Source: Ptychodera flava
Taxonomy: Eukaryota > Hemichordata > Enteropneusta > Ptychoderidae
Length of the DNA stretch: 64,000 bases
Direction of reading: 5' to 3'
Assembly: GCF_041260155.1 (NCBI RefSeq)
Contig: NW_027248277.1
Coordinates: forward strand, 19,558,872-19,622,871
Below the pieces are notes generated by a model. It was not told the DNA's origin and ran no database searches. It saw only the letters and a program-made list of their open reading frames with translations. Positions 13,203 through 24,439 of this stretch are shown here, piece by piece; position 1 is the stretch's first letter; the number at the start of each line of letters is the position of its first letter. The translations under genes and the position numbers were made by a program.

Positions 13203-13760
13203 CGAGATTTTATTTCTCGAAAGGCAAACTTTTAATTCTGTACAGGAAACTTTATGCTGGGGTAAACTGTTTTTTAAAACTGTTAACTAAATGAGAGTTT
13301 TACTTTTAACAAAATAAACTTTACTTTAATTTGAACAAAACATTTTTTCTCGAAAGTAGTTTACAGAATTAAACATTGTGGGAAAAGTACCTGTTCAATC
13401 TCGAGCTGTTAAGACATTTTTGCTGAGCACGAAGTGTGTATTGTAAGTGGATTATATAAGCTTTATGTTCTTAGTGCAGCAAACTTAAATTCTTAAAAGA
13501 AAAGTTTTATTTTCCTGGAGTAAAATTAATTTCTCAATGGAAAACTGATTTTCTCAAAGCATCAAATTGAAATACCTTTAATAAAACTTTTTTATGCTTT
13601 TTATGTAATGGCACGAAATTAAAATTAATTCCTTTCAGATACATTTTCTACATTTGAGAATGATTGAATTATTTGGCAAAACGTAATTCCGTTGTTTAAA
13701 AATACAAGAAAGAAACGTATGAAACTGGCAAACTTGAAGGCGCAACTGAAGTTTCGCGGA
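13200..13760. repeat. AT-rich block of degenerate AAACTTTT/AAAAGTTT motifs
   Basis: Many irregularly spaced short motifs of the type AAACTTT and AAAAGTTTTA occur here and again at 15.86-16.75 kb, flanking the inverted-repeat cluster at 14-15.6 kb. This may be a satellite-like or old transposon remnant; the family is unknown. Confidence 0.3.
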
Positions 13761-14023
13761 GAAATATTTTTATGTGAGGGCGCACTTACCTATTATGCAC
13801 AGCAAACACAGCAAGTGCCACAGAGTTGAGAGGAGTAAAACATGTTTTTCACGATATGTGCAAAAAGTTATTTTAACTTCGGCGGAAATTCAAGTATACC
13901 ACCATGCAATACCTGAGTTAACCTCCTAAACCGCCGGGCATTAACGAAGCCAGTGTCTTCAAGACAGCCATACCTGACTTCATCGTTGTAACGGACACGC
14001 AAACGGGTCAAAGCTTTGAGCGG

Positions 14024-14136
14024 CTGCAGTGCTGTAGCTCGAGGTTTCGCCTTGGTATTTCGGTCGGACGGAAAAATACAAAGATTTGTCTTCCGATCAA
14101 AATACCCCGGAAAAACCTCGAGCTACAGCAGTGCAG
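14024..14136. repeat. Foldback repeat, 113 bp
   Basis: The left arm CTGCAGTGCTGTAGCTCGAG and the right arm CTCGAGCTACAGCAGTGCAG are inverted copies with one mismatch. Pairing continues inward through GGTATTT/AAATACC, leaving a short loop. No protein is encoded. Confidence 0.85.
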
Positions 14137-14159
14137 CTTAACTTCGAGTTGGTACTCGG

Positions 14160-14700
14160 CCCGGTGGTGGCAGTCCCCGGGTTGGTGGGTACCCATGCGC
14201 GTTACCAAATTCACGGAAAAGGGGGTGTTTTTCTTCCGTCATCTCGGAGATTCTAGGTCCGTGAAATCGAGAAAAAGGGGCACTTTTTCAGAGTAACCTC
14301 CGAGATTAGGGGTAGTCCTTTCATAAATTCCCTAGGACACTAAATCTGGTCTAGTCTCACTCACAAAGAAACGGATAAGGAAGATGATTGTGTATGAATG
14401 CACCGTCCCTCCACCCACGGGTGAGAGGGACGGTGATGAATGTGACTAAGGACAAACTGTCAAACATTTGTGAAGTATGTACATGTATACAAAGTCAACC
14501 TCCAGGGTCAACCCTGGAAGTCAACATACTAACCTCCTAGATTTCGAAAATAAGGGTATGTTTTTTACAGTTAATTTCTCCCAGATTTGCCACAAATAGG
14601 GGGTGTTTTTCTCAGAAATATTCTAGGAAAGGGGGTACTTTTCAAACTTGGGTAACAAGCATGGGTACCCAGCAACCCGGGGACTGCAACCGCCTGGGTA
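14160..14700. mobile_element. MITE-like element with ~45-bp terminal inverted repeats
   Basis: GCAGTCCCCGGGTTGGTGGG followed by TACCCATGC and GTTACC on the left is mirrored on the right by GGTAAC, GCATGGGTACCC and CAACCCGGGGACTGC. Inside, the GGGGGTGTTTTTCT motif occurs near both ends. There is no coding capacity. I could not define a target duplication. Confidence 0.65.
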
Positions 14701-15213
14701 CTCGGGGGTGGGGTACGATAAAGGAAATGAAGGCAACTTCACAATTCGTACAACTGTTGTCTTATCCCTGTGTACGATGCTGTATGTTACCGGCGTTTTA
14801 CGGTCTCCAACTTGAGTGCCGCACGCCAGGAACACACAGCAACGTACGCAGGGCTACCGTTTTCAGCTGTTAGCGTTACGATACAGTGAATGAATTGATC
14901 ATTTAATATTTCATAGCGGTTCGTAGTAAAGCGTCAAAATATTATTTTGTCGGCAGCGGCAGATGTAGCCGTTTTCGGGCCTGTGGCGGCCAGTGTATAA
15001 CTGTTTGCTACAAATGAAGTAAGCCAGAGGCGGGAATTTACTGACTAGCGATTGGTCAGAAGTTCAGAGGAAACACTTGTAGGTGTATGATTTGCTACTG
15101 TAGTGGAGGTGAACAAAGCTTGTGAGCCACTTTCCCTCATATAGATCGTGAGTTGCGTGTTTAATTGAATGAATGATAGTGTAGACAAAACGAGTTGTTT
15201 TGTGTGGAATACA

Positions 15214-15634
15214 TCATGGAGGTAATTAGCCCTGCGTACAGGTCTGTGTGTTCCCGGCGTTATACGGCCTCCATTACAGCCCTGCAACGGTCCATAGAGG
15301 TAACTGGCGAGATTCAAAATGGTGATCTCTATGGGTAAACAACTTGTAGAGTACGTTATGTTCAGAAAACGAGAGGTTTTGGACGTTAGGAGAACTTAAT
15401 CGCATCATTTCTTAGGTCGGTTAGGAGGTTAAGGTAGGCATGGAAAGGATTTTGCCCCGATAGAGCAGAATTTCGGCCAAAAAGACCGTTTTTTTCGTTG
15501 GCGGTCCGGATGCGGACCGCAGAGTCGCCAGTTATCTCCATAGACCGTTGCAAGGCTGTGGTGGAGGCCGTATACTGCCGGGAACACACAGACCTGTACG
15601 AAGGGCTAGGAGGTAGTAGACGTTACCTCCATGA
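15214..15634. mobile_element. Foldback element with ~100-bp inverted arms
   Basis: The left arm TCATGGAGGTAATTAGCCCT, with AGGTCTGTGTGTTCCCGGCG further in, is matched inverted by the right arm CGCCAGTTATCTCC…GGAACACACAGACCTGTACG…ACCTCCATGA. A shorter related stretch lies at 14.80-14.88 kb (AACACACAGCAACGTACGCA), so this is a family. Confidence 0.75.
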
Positions 15635-15859
15635 AATAAACTAGATCCTGCTTCGCACAGCATAGCCATATCATCTGTTTGATGAGTCTATGTATCCCTA
15701 CAACGTCCTCTAATATGAGAATTTTGGGATTTTGCTGTCTCGAAATAGATTTTGTCATCTCAGAAAAAAAATTGCACGCAGAGTACTAGTCCTCAAAACA
15801 GCGCCCTCACAAAAGAGTCAGTCAGTATAGAAATAGCACCCTCATAATTGTGCGACGGG

Positions 15860-16992
15860 AAATTAGAAAACAGTTTACTAGTGTAAAAGAAAATTTTCAC
15901 TTAGGAAACTATATTCTTCATTAGAAAATGAAACAATCCCTTAATAAAGTAAAACTTTCATGTAATATGAATAATTTTTTTCTCGAAAATCAACATATTT
16001 CTTTTTTTATTTTAATAAGTTTTTTATTAGAGCTTTTCCATTTTCCTGACACAATACAAAGACACAAGAAAAGAAACAAAAACAAGAAAGACACACAATA
16101 GTGGCATACAGAAAAAATAAGCGCTTTTGAAAAAAACCCAACTAAATTACACTTCTTTCGGTAATGTAGATTTCTATTTTCCCATTATGTTTTGCAATTT
16201 ATTCCTCAACATTCCTCTGTTTGTTTTCACATTACTCTGAATCTTGGAGATATCAGTAAACACTTTTGCATTTTGCACTTGTACAGATAGTGTATCCCAA
16301 TAATGAAAAGATGGTTTACGATGCTTGGAAAATCCACCAACATATTTCTTCAATATTTTTAAAGTATTAGGAGTGTTTTCTGAATCACACAGCTATTAAT
16401 ATAGCTATTAAAAGTTTACTCTTAAAAAAAAACAAGAGTTCTCATCAATCAATTTTTGAGTATTTAAAACTTACTATTGTAAAATGCAAAAGGTAAGATT
16501 ACCTTAAATATGCCAGCATTAGAATTTTTTCCACCAGATTTAGAGTTTCGTTCCCGTAATAAGAGTTGTGCCCCTAAAAAGAAGTTGTACTGTCAACATT
16601 AGAAAGTTTTTTTTTTAATTGTCAAAATAGAGTTTTGTCCCTCATAATAACAGCTACATACCAAAACATTTAAGTTTGTAATGGGAAGTAAAATCTAAAA
16701 ATTATTAAAGATATCGTCCAGAAAAATAAGAATTTATTTTTTCAAAGTAACATTATTCTTCTGACGTGTAGGGGCAATTTTTCAATTTTCAATTAATTGG
16801 TTGGACGCTACGTACACGCATTCTACAGGACAGCTCTTGAATGTTTTGACATTGCTTAAATGCATTGCGCAGCTGCAAAATTACCATGTTCGGAAAACAC
16901 ATGAATACCTTGGCATATAAATAAACAAATTAATAAGCAAGCAAATAATAAATAAATAATAAATAAATAAATAATAAATAAATAAATAAACT
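15860..16992. repeat. AT-rich degenerate repeats ending in (AAATA)n/(AATAAATA)n
   Basis: An AT-rich block with motifs such as GAGTTNNGTCCC and AAAGTTTTTT, followed at 16918-16992 by a low-complexity AAATAATAAATA tract. No coding potential is seen. Confidence 0.5.
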
Positions 16993-17112
16993 ACTCACTA
17001 AAGTGGATCATGAATGTTTTATGTAATGTTCAGTCAATTATTTCGTTGCGATTTTATTCAAAACCTGATATCGACGTAGGTGGCGCAATAACGTGGTGAA
17101 GAAATTCACAAA

Positions 17113-17186
17113 ATGGCCGCCCATGAAGAGGGCAACATCGACACACCGTCGGCCGCGCCGTCTCCACTGCAATAATCTAAAAACAG
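17113..17186 (+). other. Candidate 5' exon with short upstream ORF
   Basis: An AAAATGGCCGCC start context, which also resembles a YY1 site, opens a 20-codon frame that ends in TAA at 17173-17175. Eleven bases later a good donor occurs, AAACAG/GTAGGT, at 17186/17187. The region is CpG-rich compared with its surroundings. This could be a 5' UTR exon of a plus-strand gene; no downstream partner exon is identified. Confidence 0.25.
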
Positions 17187-17966
17187 GTAGGTTGCTACAG
17201 TTTCCATTATTACAGAAATAAGTACGTCAATAACAACGGAACAGTACTGGGCACGATTTACGGGATAAACGATATCTGAAATAACTTAACCTCGGTAACA
17301 CGTCAGCAGGTGCAGGTGTGCACGACTCACCGACTGTGTGAACAATGCGCTCAAAGGTCATGTAAGGTCACATTCAGCCAGCTACTTCCGTGTAAAATAT
17401 GCTGTTTCCTGACAGTATGCTAATTGTCTTGAATCTACAAATTACATTCATAGCATGACCACTTAGCATAGAAAATTGCAATGTGTCGAATATCTGATAT
17501 CAAACTGTTGAGTGTCTGATAGAAGTGTTTGTATTGTTGGTAGTCATTCGTTCCATATTTTCTGCACCGGTAAGGCGCTATGCTATGGCCATCCAATGGC
17601 GTCAACCGTGTGTGAAGTAAACTTTAATATGTAACAGGTCTGACCTGAGAGCGAGCGCAGCGTAGTATATCGTCATTGATGTTTTCAGGCAATAGCATGC
17701 TAATTTCTGTGTTTGATGCATGATTCATAACTTAGCCATTGACTTGTTGAGGTTGAATTGTTGTCAATTGTTTTCTAGAATAACATTTTATAGCAATTTA
17801 ACTCGGAAATGCCAAGTTCACTAACGAAAATTATTTAAAACTGGTAAATTATATGATTCCAATCAGTTTATTATATTAAACAGGGGGGGCGAACAGAGGC
17901 AGTCTAATGTAAAACACGTACTTGATATTCCCGTCGGTAGCTAGCTCTCAGCACACTATTTTTAAT

Positions 17967-17999
17967 TCTCGCGTGAGTTGACCGTTCGTTCTCGCGAGA
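17967..17999. promoter_or_regulatory. CpG promoter elements: TCTCGCGAGA and a near copy
   Basis: TCTCGCGTGA at 17967 and an exact TCTCGCGAGA at 17990-17999 lie 17-50 bp before an AAAATGGCGGCGGC start context at 18016. TCTCGCGAGA is a known animal core-promoter box, and ATGGCGGC overlaps a YY1 consensus. The local GC and CpG rise fits a housekeeping-type promoter. Confidence 0.45.
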
Positions 18000-18015
18000 G
18001 TAGGCTTGTTTCAAA

Positions 18016-18150
18016 ATGGCGGCGGCTAGTGATGACCGATCCGGGACTTCAAAAGTGATCGAAAATAGTCATTTTGAAACAAATTTCACACTTTCTTTGA
18101 AACAGAGAGATTCTTTTGTCGGCAATACACATTGTCGAGTAGTTTTTGTG
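18016..18150 (+). CDS. Candidate first coding exon (unknown protein)
   Basis: The ATG is in a strong context (TCAAAATGG) 17 bp after a TCTCGCGAGA box. The frame gives MAAASDDRSGTSKVIENSHF and continues to a possible donor GTG/GTAATG at 18150/18151 after 45 codons, phase 0. The peptide begins with the Ala run typical of genes starting at ATGGCGGCGGC. I recognise no domain, and no matching downstream exon could be assigned. A foldback-like GC-rich patch follows at 18.28-18.35 kb. The promoter context is the main support; it could also be a transposon-borne promoter. Confidence 0.3.
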
Positions 18151-19612
18151 GTAATGATATCTTTAATTTCACGCAATCCGTGTAAAAGTATTCAAAATGT
18201 CCGCCTCCATGGAACTGTGCTCTCTTTTCAAACTCGTAGGTATATGGAGATTCCATTCTAAATTTCTTGTACACGCATTAGTCTTAATGCTCGCTTCACG
18301 AGCGGCCTTCAGCCGCTCTCGCTGCGCTCGCTATTAAAGTATATCACTGTGAGTATATCAAACATTGAGCGTTCACGTTGTTACGTTGTCACGGCACTGT
18401 TCCTCAGCGACAAAGTTTGCAGGGATGGGACTTTTCCGAAAATTATGTGTTTTTTACCCCTCCCCACTAGCTCTTGAAAGTCGTTACTTTTATGTTTGTT
18501 GTTGATATCGGACTCTTGATTGGTTGCTGACACCTCATTGGCTCCCACATATCAGCTGACTTGGTTGAAAGAGCACCAGCCACTATGCTATAGCTGTGTG
18601 TCTGTTTGATACTTGCTGAAACTATCTTCGTTATTAAACCACTGCTCCACTGTGACTGTCTATGGGTTAAATGTACCCGACTCAGACTGCCCAACTAATA
18701 CAGTGCAGCTCTATTCGCTTTCGAAGATTTTTTATTTCAAATCAGTGAGTAATACTGGCAGTCAAATGATCAATTGTCATTTAAGTGACTGAATCAGTGC
18801 TGTTTAGGTCCTGATTTATATATAGGCCATAAGTGTGCTTTTTTTTAGTTCAACCGAAATTGCCGGATTTCACAGCCCCAACCTGACTGCCCTAATTGAC
18901 ATTCATAAGTTCTAGGAATTGACATATAAGTTGATGAATTTCAGTTTTATTTCAGTCAGAGGGAACAAAAGTATTTAGAACAATGTCAACAAAACAACTC
19001 TGTTTTTTAATGCTCCTTTATTACACCAAAATAATTTTACCTGATTTGAAACGTGCAGAAAACAAATTTCAAAGGAACAGTAGTAGCATTTTATCATTGG
19101 CTTACTCCGGGAATCATTTTCTGCATTGTAAATCAGGGGCCAAACCAATGGCAAAACAGCCTTATTTGATTGTGAATAATCATGAATTCCATCTACACTT
19201 TAAGACATGATATGCTGTTCTAATTTTGTGATCACAACAAGCACAAAGCAGTGCAGATCTACATCAGCAATCATGAACTTTTATGCTTAAAACACCATAC
19301 ATTGTACATAAATTACAGTGTTTCATCTTGGCTACGCGATAGCGCGATTCCCCAACTTTGATGTGCTACGCGCCGCCAATTGCACGTAGAAGGGGCGACC
19401 CATTGCGCACTGCACTGCACTGAGCTGGCTGGAATGGCTGCTATCATGGTTGTCACACTTTGATGCGTTTGACCCGTTATCGGCACCTGTTAATAGTGTG
19501 GCAACAGGCATTGTATAGTGTAGCAAGAACATTTACATGGAAGGGACTAATTTTAGTTCGATTTTGATACTTTTTGAACTGCTTCAATAAAATGCTGTTG
19601 AAACAATACCAC

Positions 19613-20390
19613 GCGTAAATTTCCGTACACTGATTTTGCATATGAAAGCCTATATCAGCCAGTTGAGAGTTACGTTCACAAAAGTTCATTGCCCTAGCCC
19701 GATAAGGTTTCTGTGTCACATCATCTCTGTACGATTGAGAAAGAAGACAAACTGAAGTTTTTGTGCATCCTATGAATGTCCATAACACTCTGAAAATAAT
19801 TCTGATAGCAAAATTGACATGAAAATTGGACTTTACTGTCACAGAAATGTGTTCAGTGCAGACTGCACAAGCAATGAAGCAAGCTGTGGTGTCAATGGGC
19901 CCAGTTTGAATTCAGTGAACAGACACTGACTCATTTTTCTGGGCAAATAAACCCTAAAATTAACTGTTGGAAACAACCAACCTTTCTGTTTGTTATTTTC
20001 CCCATTCTAAAATGACTGAAAAAAAGCGACTGGAGCGAATCTGACATCGAGAAAAACTTGACTCCGCAAAATACGGGATCTGACCCTCTAAGTTGTTCAT
20101 TTTAGCTCTACTGAGTCTGCGCACAAAACTACAAGACCAGCTAGGTCACTACAAAAACACAGCTCACTGGTTTGCAAAGGGCAATGTTGATCCAAACTTA
20201 CAGTAGTAAGGGATGATATACGCACAGTAAAAACGTGACAAACAAGCACATTATTTTTTCAGAAGCTGCAAAACATTCTTTTATAACTACAATAGATTTT
20301 TTTTCTTTGTTTGTGTAGTGCAGACAGTTCAGTGAAAAATGAAAAAATCCCTTGAAGGTACAGTGGGAATGGCTGGCTGTTGTGGGAGCT
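19613..20390. mobile_element. Internal relic of a DNA transposon (paralogue of 52.18-52.99 kb)
   Basis: The sequence matches, colinearly and in the same orientation, the interior of the 5-bp-TSD element at 51.89-53.80 kb. Shared landmarks are CTGATTTTGCATATGAAA, TTCTAAAATGACTG, GACATCGAGA, AGTCTGCGCA and GCAGTAAAAAC. Similarity resumes weakly at 20.96-21.01 kb. The element's terminal repeats are not seen here, so this is a truncated or older copy. No long open frame remains. Confidence 0.6.
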
Positions 20391-21355
20391 AGTGGCTGTT
20401 GTTCATTTTGGTGTTAAAGCCGCACTTTTCAATCCCTGGTTCTCGCATTAGTGGAGTTCTCCTCCCAGTCAAACACATGGCCAGTACGATGTTTGATTTC
20501 TATAACATTAATTACACAAACTGATTTCAATCTTTTGTCACCTTTTGCTAATCCGGCAAACAGAGCTTATATAATCGTTTGATTGACGGTCCGGTTCAAA
20601 TTGCCAACAGTCATTTATTCCCCAGCACCACACGCGAATTTCCTTAAAAAACGTCTTCCAGTCACGTTAGAATTTGAATATAACCACTGAGTTTGATCGG
20701 CAGCAGCTTCGTGCTGACTGCTTGGCAGTCTGTCAGCGTTTTTGCGGTCGGAAAAAACTAAAAAGTGGCATTTTCTGGATCGTGTGCCCTCATGTTATCT
20801 GCTGGTGTCCACTTACACAATGAACGCCGCCATAGGTTGGCGCCCTTTTAAAGGAGGCTCCGCCTTTAAGCCCTATGAAAGCAGACTTACAGAATATGTG
20901 CAAACAAACACACAGAATATTTGAGCATGAGGGAATATGCTACAATTTTTAGGGATATTAATGCTTATAAATATTAATGAGCTGTCCACCTCTCTTGGAA
21001 GCCCTATACATTCACAACAGTGATACGCAAATTTGTTGACTTTTGAAAAAATCTTACAGAGGATGGTCTTTGCGGCCAGCAGCTTGGATTTTGTAAGCAA
21101 ATGATTTATGGCTTGTACCGGTAGTATGTATATCACAAGTGACATCACTGGAACATTAAAACTTGTATATAAGATGTCATTAAATGTTTCAGTTAAATCC
21201 CCCCAAATTTAAAATCCCCCTCAAAAATTCCAGTAGAGGGGATCAATGCCCCCCTGGTGTTGTATCCTAGATGAAACACTGAAATTATGGGTTATATCTG
21301 TTGTCTTCAAACTACCTGTATGTTGTCAGACAGAAGAAGGATGCATGAAACTTAA

Positions 21356-22273
21356 AGAGGCACTCCCACTTGGTAACATTTTTAAAACACATTTTTTTAA
21401 TGCCAACGGTCGATATTTGACATGGCGACTGCGCGCGGATCGCGAGATATCGATAAAAACATGTCCTCAAAAAAGTTAAGTTTGAATTCCGGTGGCCCAC
21501 CTGAATTCAGCTTCCGAACATAGAACGTTCGGCTCTGGGGCCATTGTCAACTAAGCTATGGAGTACGAGTCTACGCTGACGCTGCTGTATGCCACAGCAG
21601 TACCACTCGCGTCGGTGAGCGGTCATGTCCCATGGGAGAAAGCCGAGTCCTACTGACTCGGCAAAAAAACGAAAAACAAAGTTTGCTGATTCCACCAGAA
21701 TTCACATCGGTGACTAGCACAGATAGGTGCGGTTGATACATAGTATGCATAGTGGCCGCCGCATGGTATGCGCGCATACCACACGCGGCGGCCGCTATGT
21801 ATCGAAACCACACGTAACTGAGCATGTGTCAGACAACAAAATGAGTCATCAGAGGCAACTAATATTTTACATGTAAAAACTGATATCTATGTGCTATTGT
21901 TTAAAAATTAATACAACTGATTGAGAATAATGAAAACGACAAAAACTAAGGAGGAGTTTTAAAAAAGGATTACCATAGGTAAATGCATTGATAATGATGT
22001 ATATAAAGTCATCGCAGTAGGAGGTAAATTAATTTCGTCATTCGAATGTTTTTGGACTCCTTAGAATATCGTTAATCAGCACAACAACACACTTTCGGGG
22101 GATTTCGGGTCATAACCAAAAACGATGGTAAAACTTCGGGATGTGAAAAATACGCTCGGGAAATGACATCTTTTTATCGATATCTCGCGATCCGCGCGGA
22201 GTCACCACGTCAAATATCGACCATTGGCATTAAAAAAATGTGTTTTAAAGTGTTACCAAGTGGGAGTGCCTCT
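21356..22273. mobile_element. Non-autonomous TTAA-target DNA transposon (Kolobok- or piggyBac-like)
   Basis: Terminal inverted repeats of about 110 bp begin AGAGGCACTCCCACTTGGTA and end with its complement. TTAA is present immediately outside both ends (21352-21355 and 22274-22277). The arms include GGATCGCGAGATATCGATAA. The 918-bp element has no transposase frame. TTAA duplication is shared by the Kolobok and piggyBac superfamilies. The termini do not look like piggyBac CCC ends, so Kolobok is favoured. Confidence 0.75.
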
Positions 22274-22345
22274 TTAAGTAACAGATATCATTTAGCATCG
22301 AGAATTGTAATTTCCCATTAGGACATCTGTATACGCATACATACT

Positions 22346-22392
22346 TTGATATATATATATACTTTGATATATATATATATATATATATATAA
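22346..22392. repeat. (TA)n microsatellite
   Basis: An alternating TA tract with one GATACTTTG interruption. Confidence 0.9.
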
Positions 22393-22491
22393 TACGGTTT
22401 ATATAAACAAACAGAGCTTAGCAATGTCTGTCACTGCATGAAAACGCAATAATGGAGATAAATTAACATTAATGAGTTGCCTGTATTATTT

Positions 22492-22679
22492 AAATAATAA
22501 CACATGAGAGCGAGGGCAATATCACGATTTATTGCCTGCCCAAGGGATGGTGGTCATGATCGAAATATTGATGATGCCCGAGCCGTAGGCGAGGGCATCA
22601 TCAGTATTTCGATCATGACCACCAGCCCGAGGGCAGGCAAAAATCGTGATATTGCCCTAGCTCTCATGTGTTATTATTT
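22492..22679. repeat. Near-perfect 188-bp palindrome
   Basis: AAATAATAACACATGAGAGC…GAGGGCAATATCACGAT is mirrored by ATCGTGATATTGCCCTAGCT…CATGTGTTATTATTT. The arms are about 90 bp with very few mismatches and the loop is only a few bases. It would form a stable cruciform. It resembles the palindromes at 28.62, 30.83 and 61.27 kb in having AT-rich ends (TTATTA) or GAGGGC-rich arms. Confidence 0.9.
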
Positions 22680-23063
22680 TTATTACACCGAACAAGCAAA
22701 CATGCAAACACACAAAAACACAAAGATTTCTTCGAGTACAGTTCGCCTTTCTGAGTCTGGACCTCAGCGTAAAATGTTGTCAGTGCCGAGTCCAGGGTTG
22801 CCGCTGAAAGTTTGCCGATCTCCTCGGTGGTGTATCCAAATTTGTTGCTTGCATAGCCTAGTCGCTGAACACAGAAATTGCATTCCTTGTTGCCATTTTC
22901 GTTTGTTTGCTGTTTACTTGCATCAAAATATCGTCTAACTGTGCCGGTGACAGCTCTGCATGACGTTTCGCAGCGATAATAGCAAGTACTTGTAAGCGAA
23001 CGACAATTTGTTTTGCGCAGAAAGGATGCGCAGTAAGTAAAATGGCGTCATCATGTCATTTCA

Positions 23064-23118
23064 ATGCAGAGGGCATCATCAAGTTCGCAGAGGGCATCAT
23101 CACGTTCGCAGAGGGCAA
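23064..23118. repeat. Short tandem repeat (CGCAGAGGGCATCATCA)n
   Basis: Three direct units of 20 bp contain GCAGAGGGCATCATCA; the last is diverged. The GAGGGCATCATCA core is also in the 22.5-kb palindrome, suggesting a common origin. Confidence 0.75.
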
Positions 23119-23375
23119 CGTTCTTTTACATGTCACGTGAGTCATGTTTAACCAATGGCAGTGCACGCTGAATGAGTGAGGTGTAATAAAGAATAATACA
23201 TGTGAATACACACGAATCCATAAGAATACAGGGTTGCTGAATACAAGCAATGGATTATTGACTGTATCATCTGTATATGCACTCTTCAGCTAAAATACAG
23301 ACAATAATCCATGCTAATACAGTAAATATCATAGTGTTTTTATGCAGTGTGTATGTCTGTACATGTTTACATGCA

Positions 23376-23600
23376 TGTACCGGTATTTATGTACCGGTAT
23401 GTATGTATGTATGTTTGTATGTATATATAAATATAAATATATATGTATGTATGTATGTATGTATGATATGTATGTGTACATACGTATGTCCGTCCACTTC
23501 AAAACCTACAAACCCACAGCACCTTCCATCATAGTGTTTGGTGTAAAGGTGCACCGAGCATTGGAGATGTTAATAAAGGTACTTATAAGGTATTAATTAG
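23376..23600 (+). mobile_element. Family C fragment with (GTAT)n
   Basis: A (GTAT)n tract, then GTCCGTCCACTTCAAAACC and ATAGTGTTTGGTGTAAAGGT. The same order (GTAT microsatellite, GTCCGTCC, AAAACTCC, TTTGGTGTACAGGT) is seen at 34.85, 54.98 and 61.77 kb. Confidence 0.5.
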
Positions 23601-24095
23601 GCCATGTAACAATGCTGGAGTCACGGATTTGACTAAAATTATGCTGTATTTATTAATCATAATTAGGCCAATCTAAACTGTCAGTTTTTAGCTCTGCTGT
23701 CAGCAACGCAGAGCTTATCAAATAGGTTGATTTTCCGTTGTCGTCCGTCGTCCGCTGTTGTCCGTTGTCAGTCAACAATTGCCTCCTTCTCTGAAATCAC
23801 AAGTCAGATTGCTTTTGAAATTTATATGCATTTCACTTTAGGTAACCTCACTTAAGTTTCTTCAAATTGTGGTGAAATTTGCATATTTGTATTTTTGGGC
23901 ATTTTTTACTGTTTTTGGTAAAAAAATCTTCTTCCCTGTAACTGCTTGTCCGATTGCATTGAAATTTAATTTGCAGTTTACTTAGGGTGACCTTACTTAG
24001 ATTTCTTCAAATCATGGTGAAATTTGCATATTTGTATTTTTAAGGCAATTTTGTCATTTTTGGTAAAAAAATCTTCAAAAATCTTCTTCTTCAAA

Positions 24096-24439
24096 CAGTG
24101 TTCGAAATTCGTGGAAAATATCAACCAGTCACCAGGACTGGTAACTTCAAAAAGTTGCCTGTCCTGCCAAAAACTTACCAGTCCTGATACTGCGATTACT
24201 TTTATGTGCCTAAGTATTTTTGTTATGCGCTGTTGAGTAGGATGAATTTACGGGAAAGAAAACTGTCTTGCCATAAAATTCGAATGGGAGCCCGGAGAAA
24301 AAATAGCAGACATAGTTTTAAAGAAGACTCCCCACGCTAAAGTCAACCTGTCCGCCGGACTGGTAACTTTTTTATTTTACCAGTCCGGCAGAAAAACAAC
24401 CAGTCTCGGACTGCCGGACAGGTGTTATTTCGAACACTG
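24096..24439. mobile_element. hAT-like MITE, 344 bp
   Basis: Terminal inverted repeats CAGTGTTCGAAAT / ATTTCGAACACTG. The flanks share CTTCAAA (7 bp; hAT normally duplicates 8 bp, so one base may have changed). Subterminal ACCAGTCC/GGACTGGT motifs occur in both orientations near both ends, as hAT transposase-binding repeats do. It is inserted in a family A monomer. No transposase. Confidence 0.75.

Larger units (their letters stand above)
6991..13990. other. Seven-kilobase AT-rich stretch without recognisable gene
   Basis: Only short, compositionally biased open frames occur (the longest is about 120 codons, at 10196-10567), none with a domain I recognise. Points of note are the 24-bp motif repeats at 12.5-13.2 kb and a CpG-richer patch at 11.6-12.1 kb with TCTCGCGA boxes. 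Long introns or intergenic DNA are equally possible. Confidence 0.5.

Noticed and set aside
23376-23480. CRISPR-like or regulatory array suggested by regular repeats here and in the monomer arrays
   Set aside because: The repeats are microsatellites or contiguous tandem monomers without unique spacers, in an animal genome.
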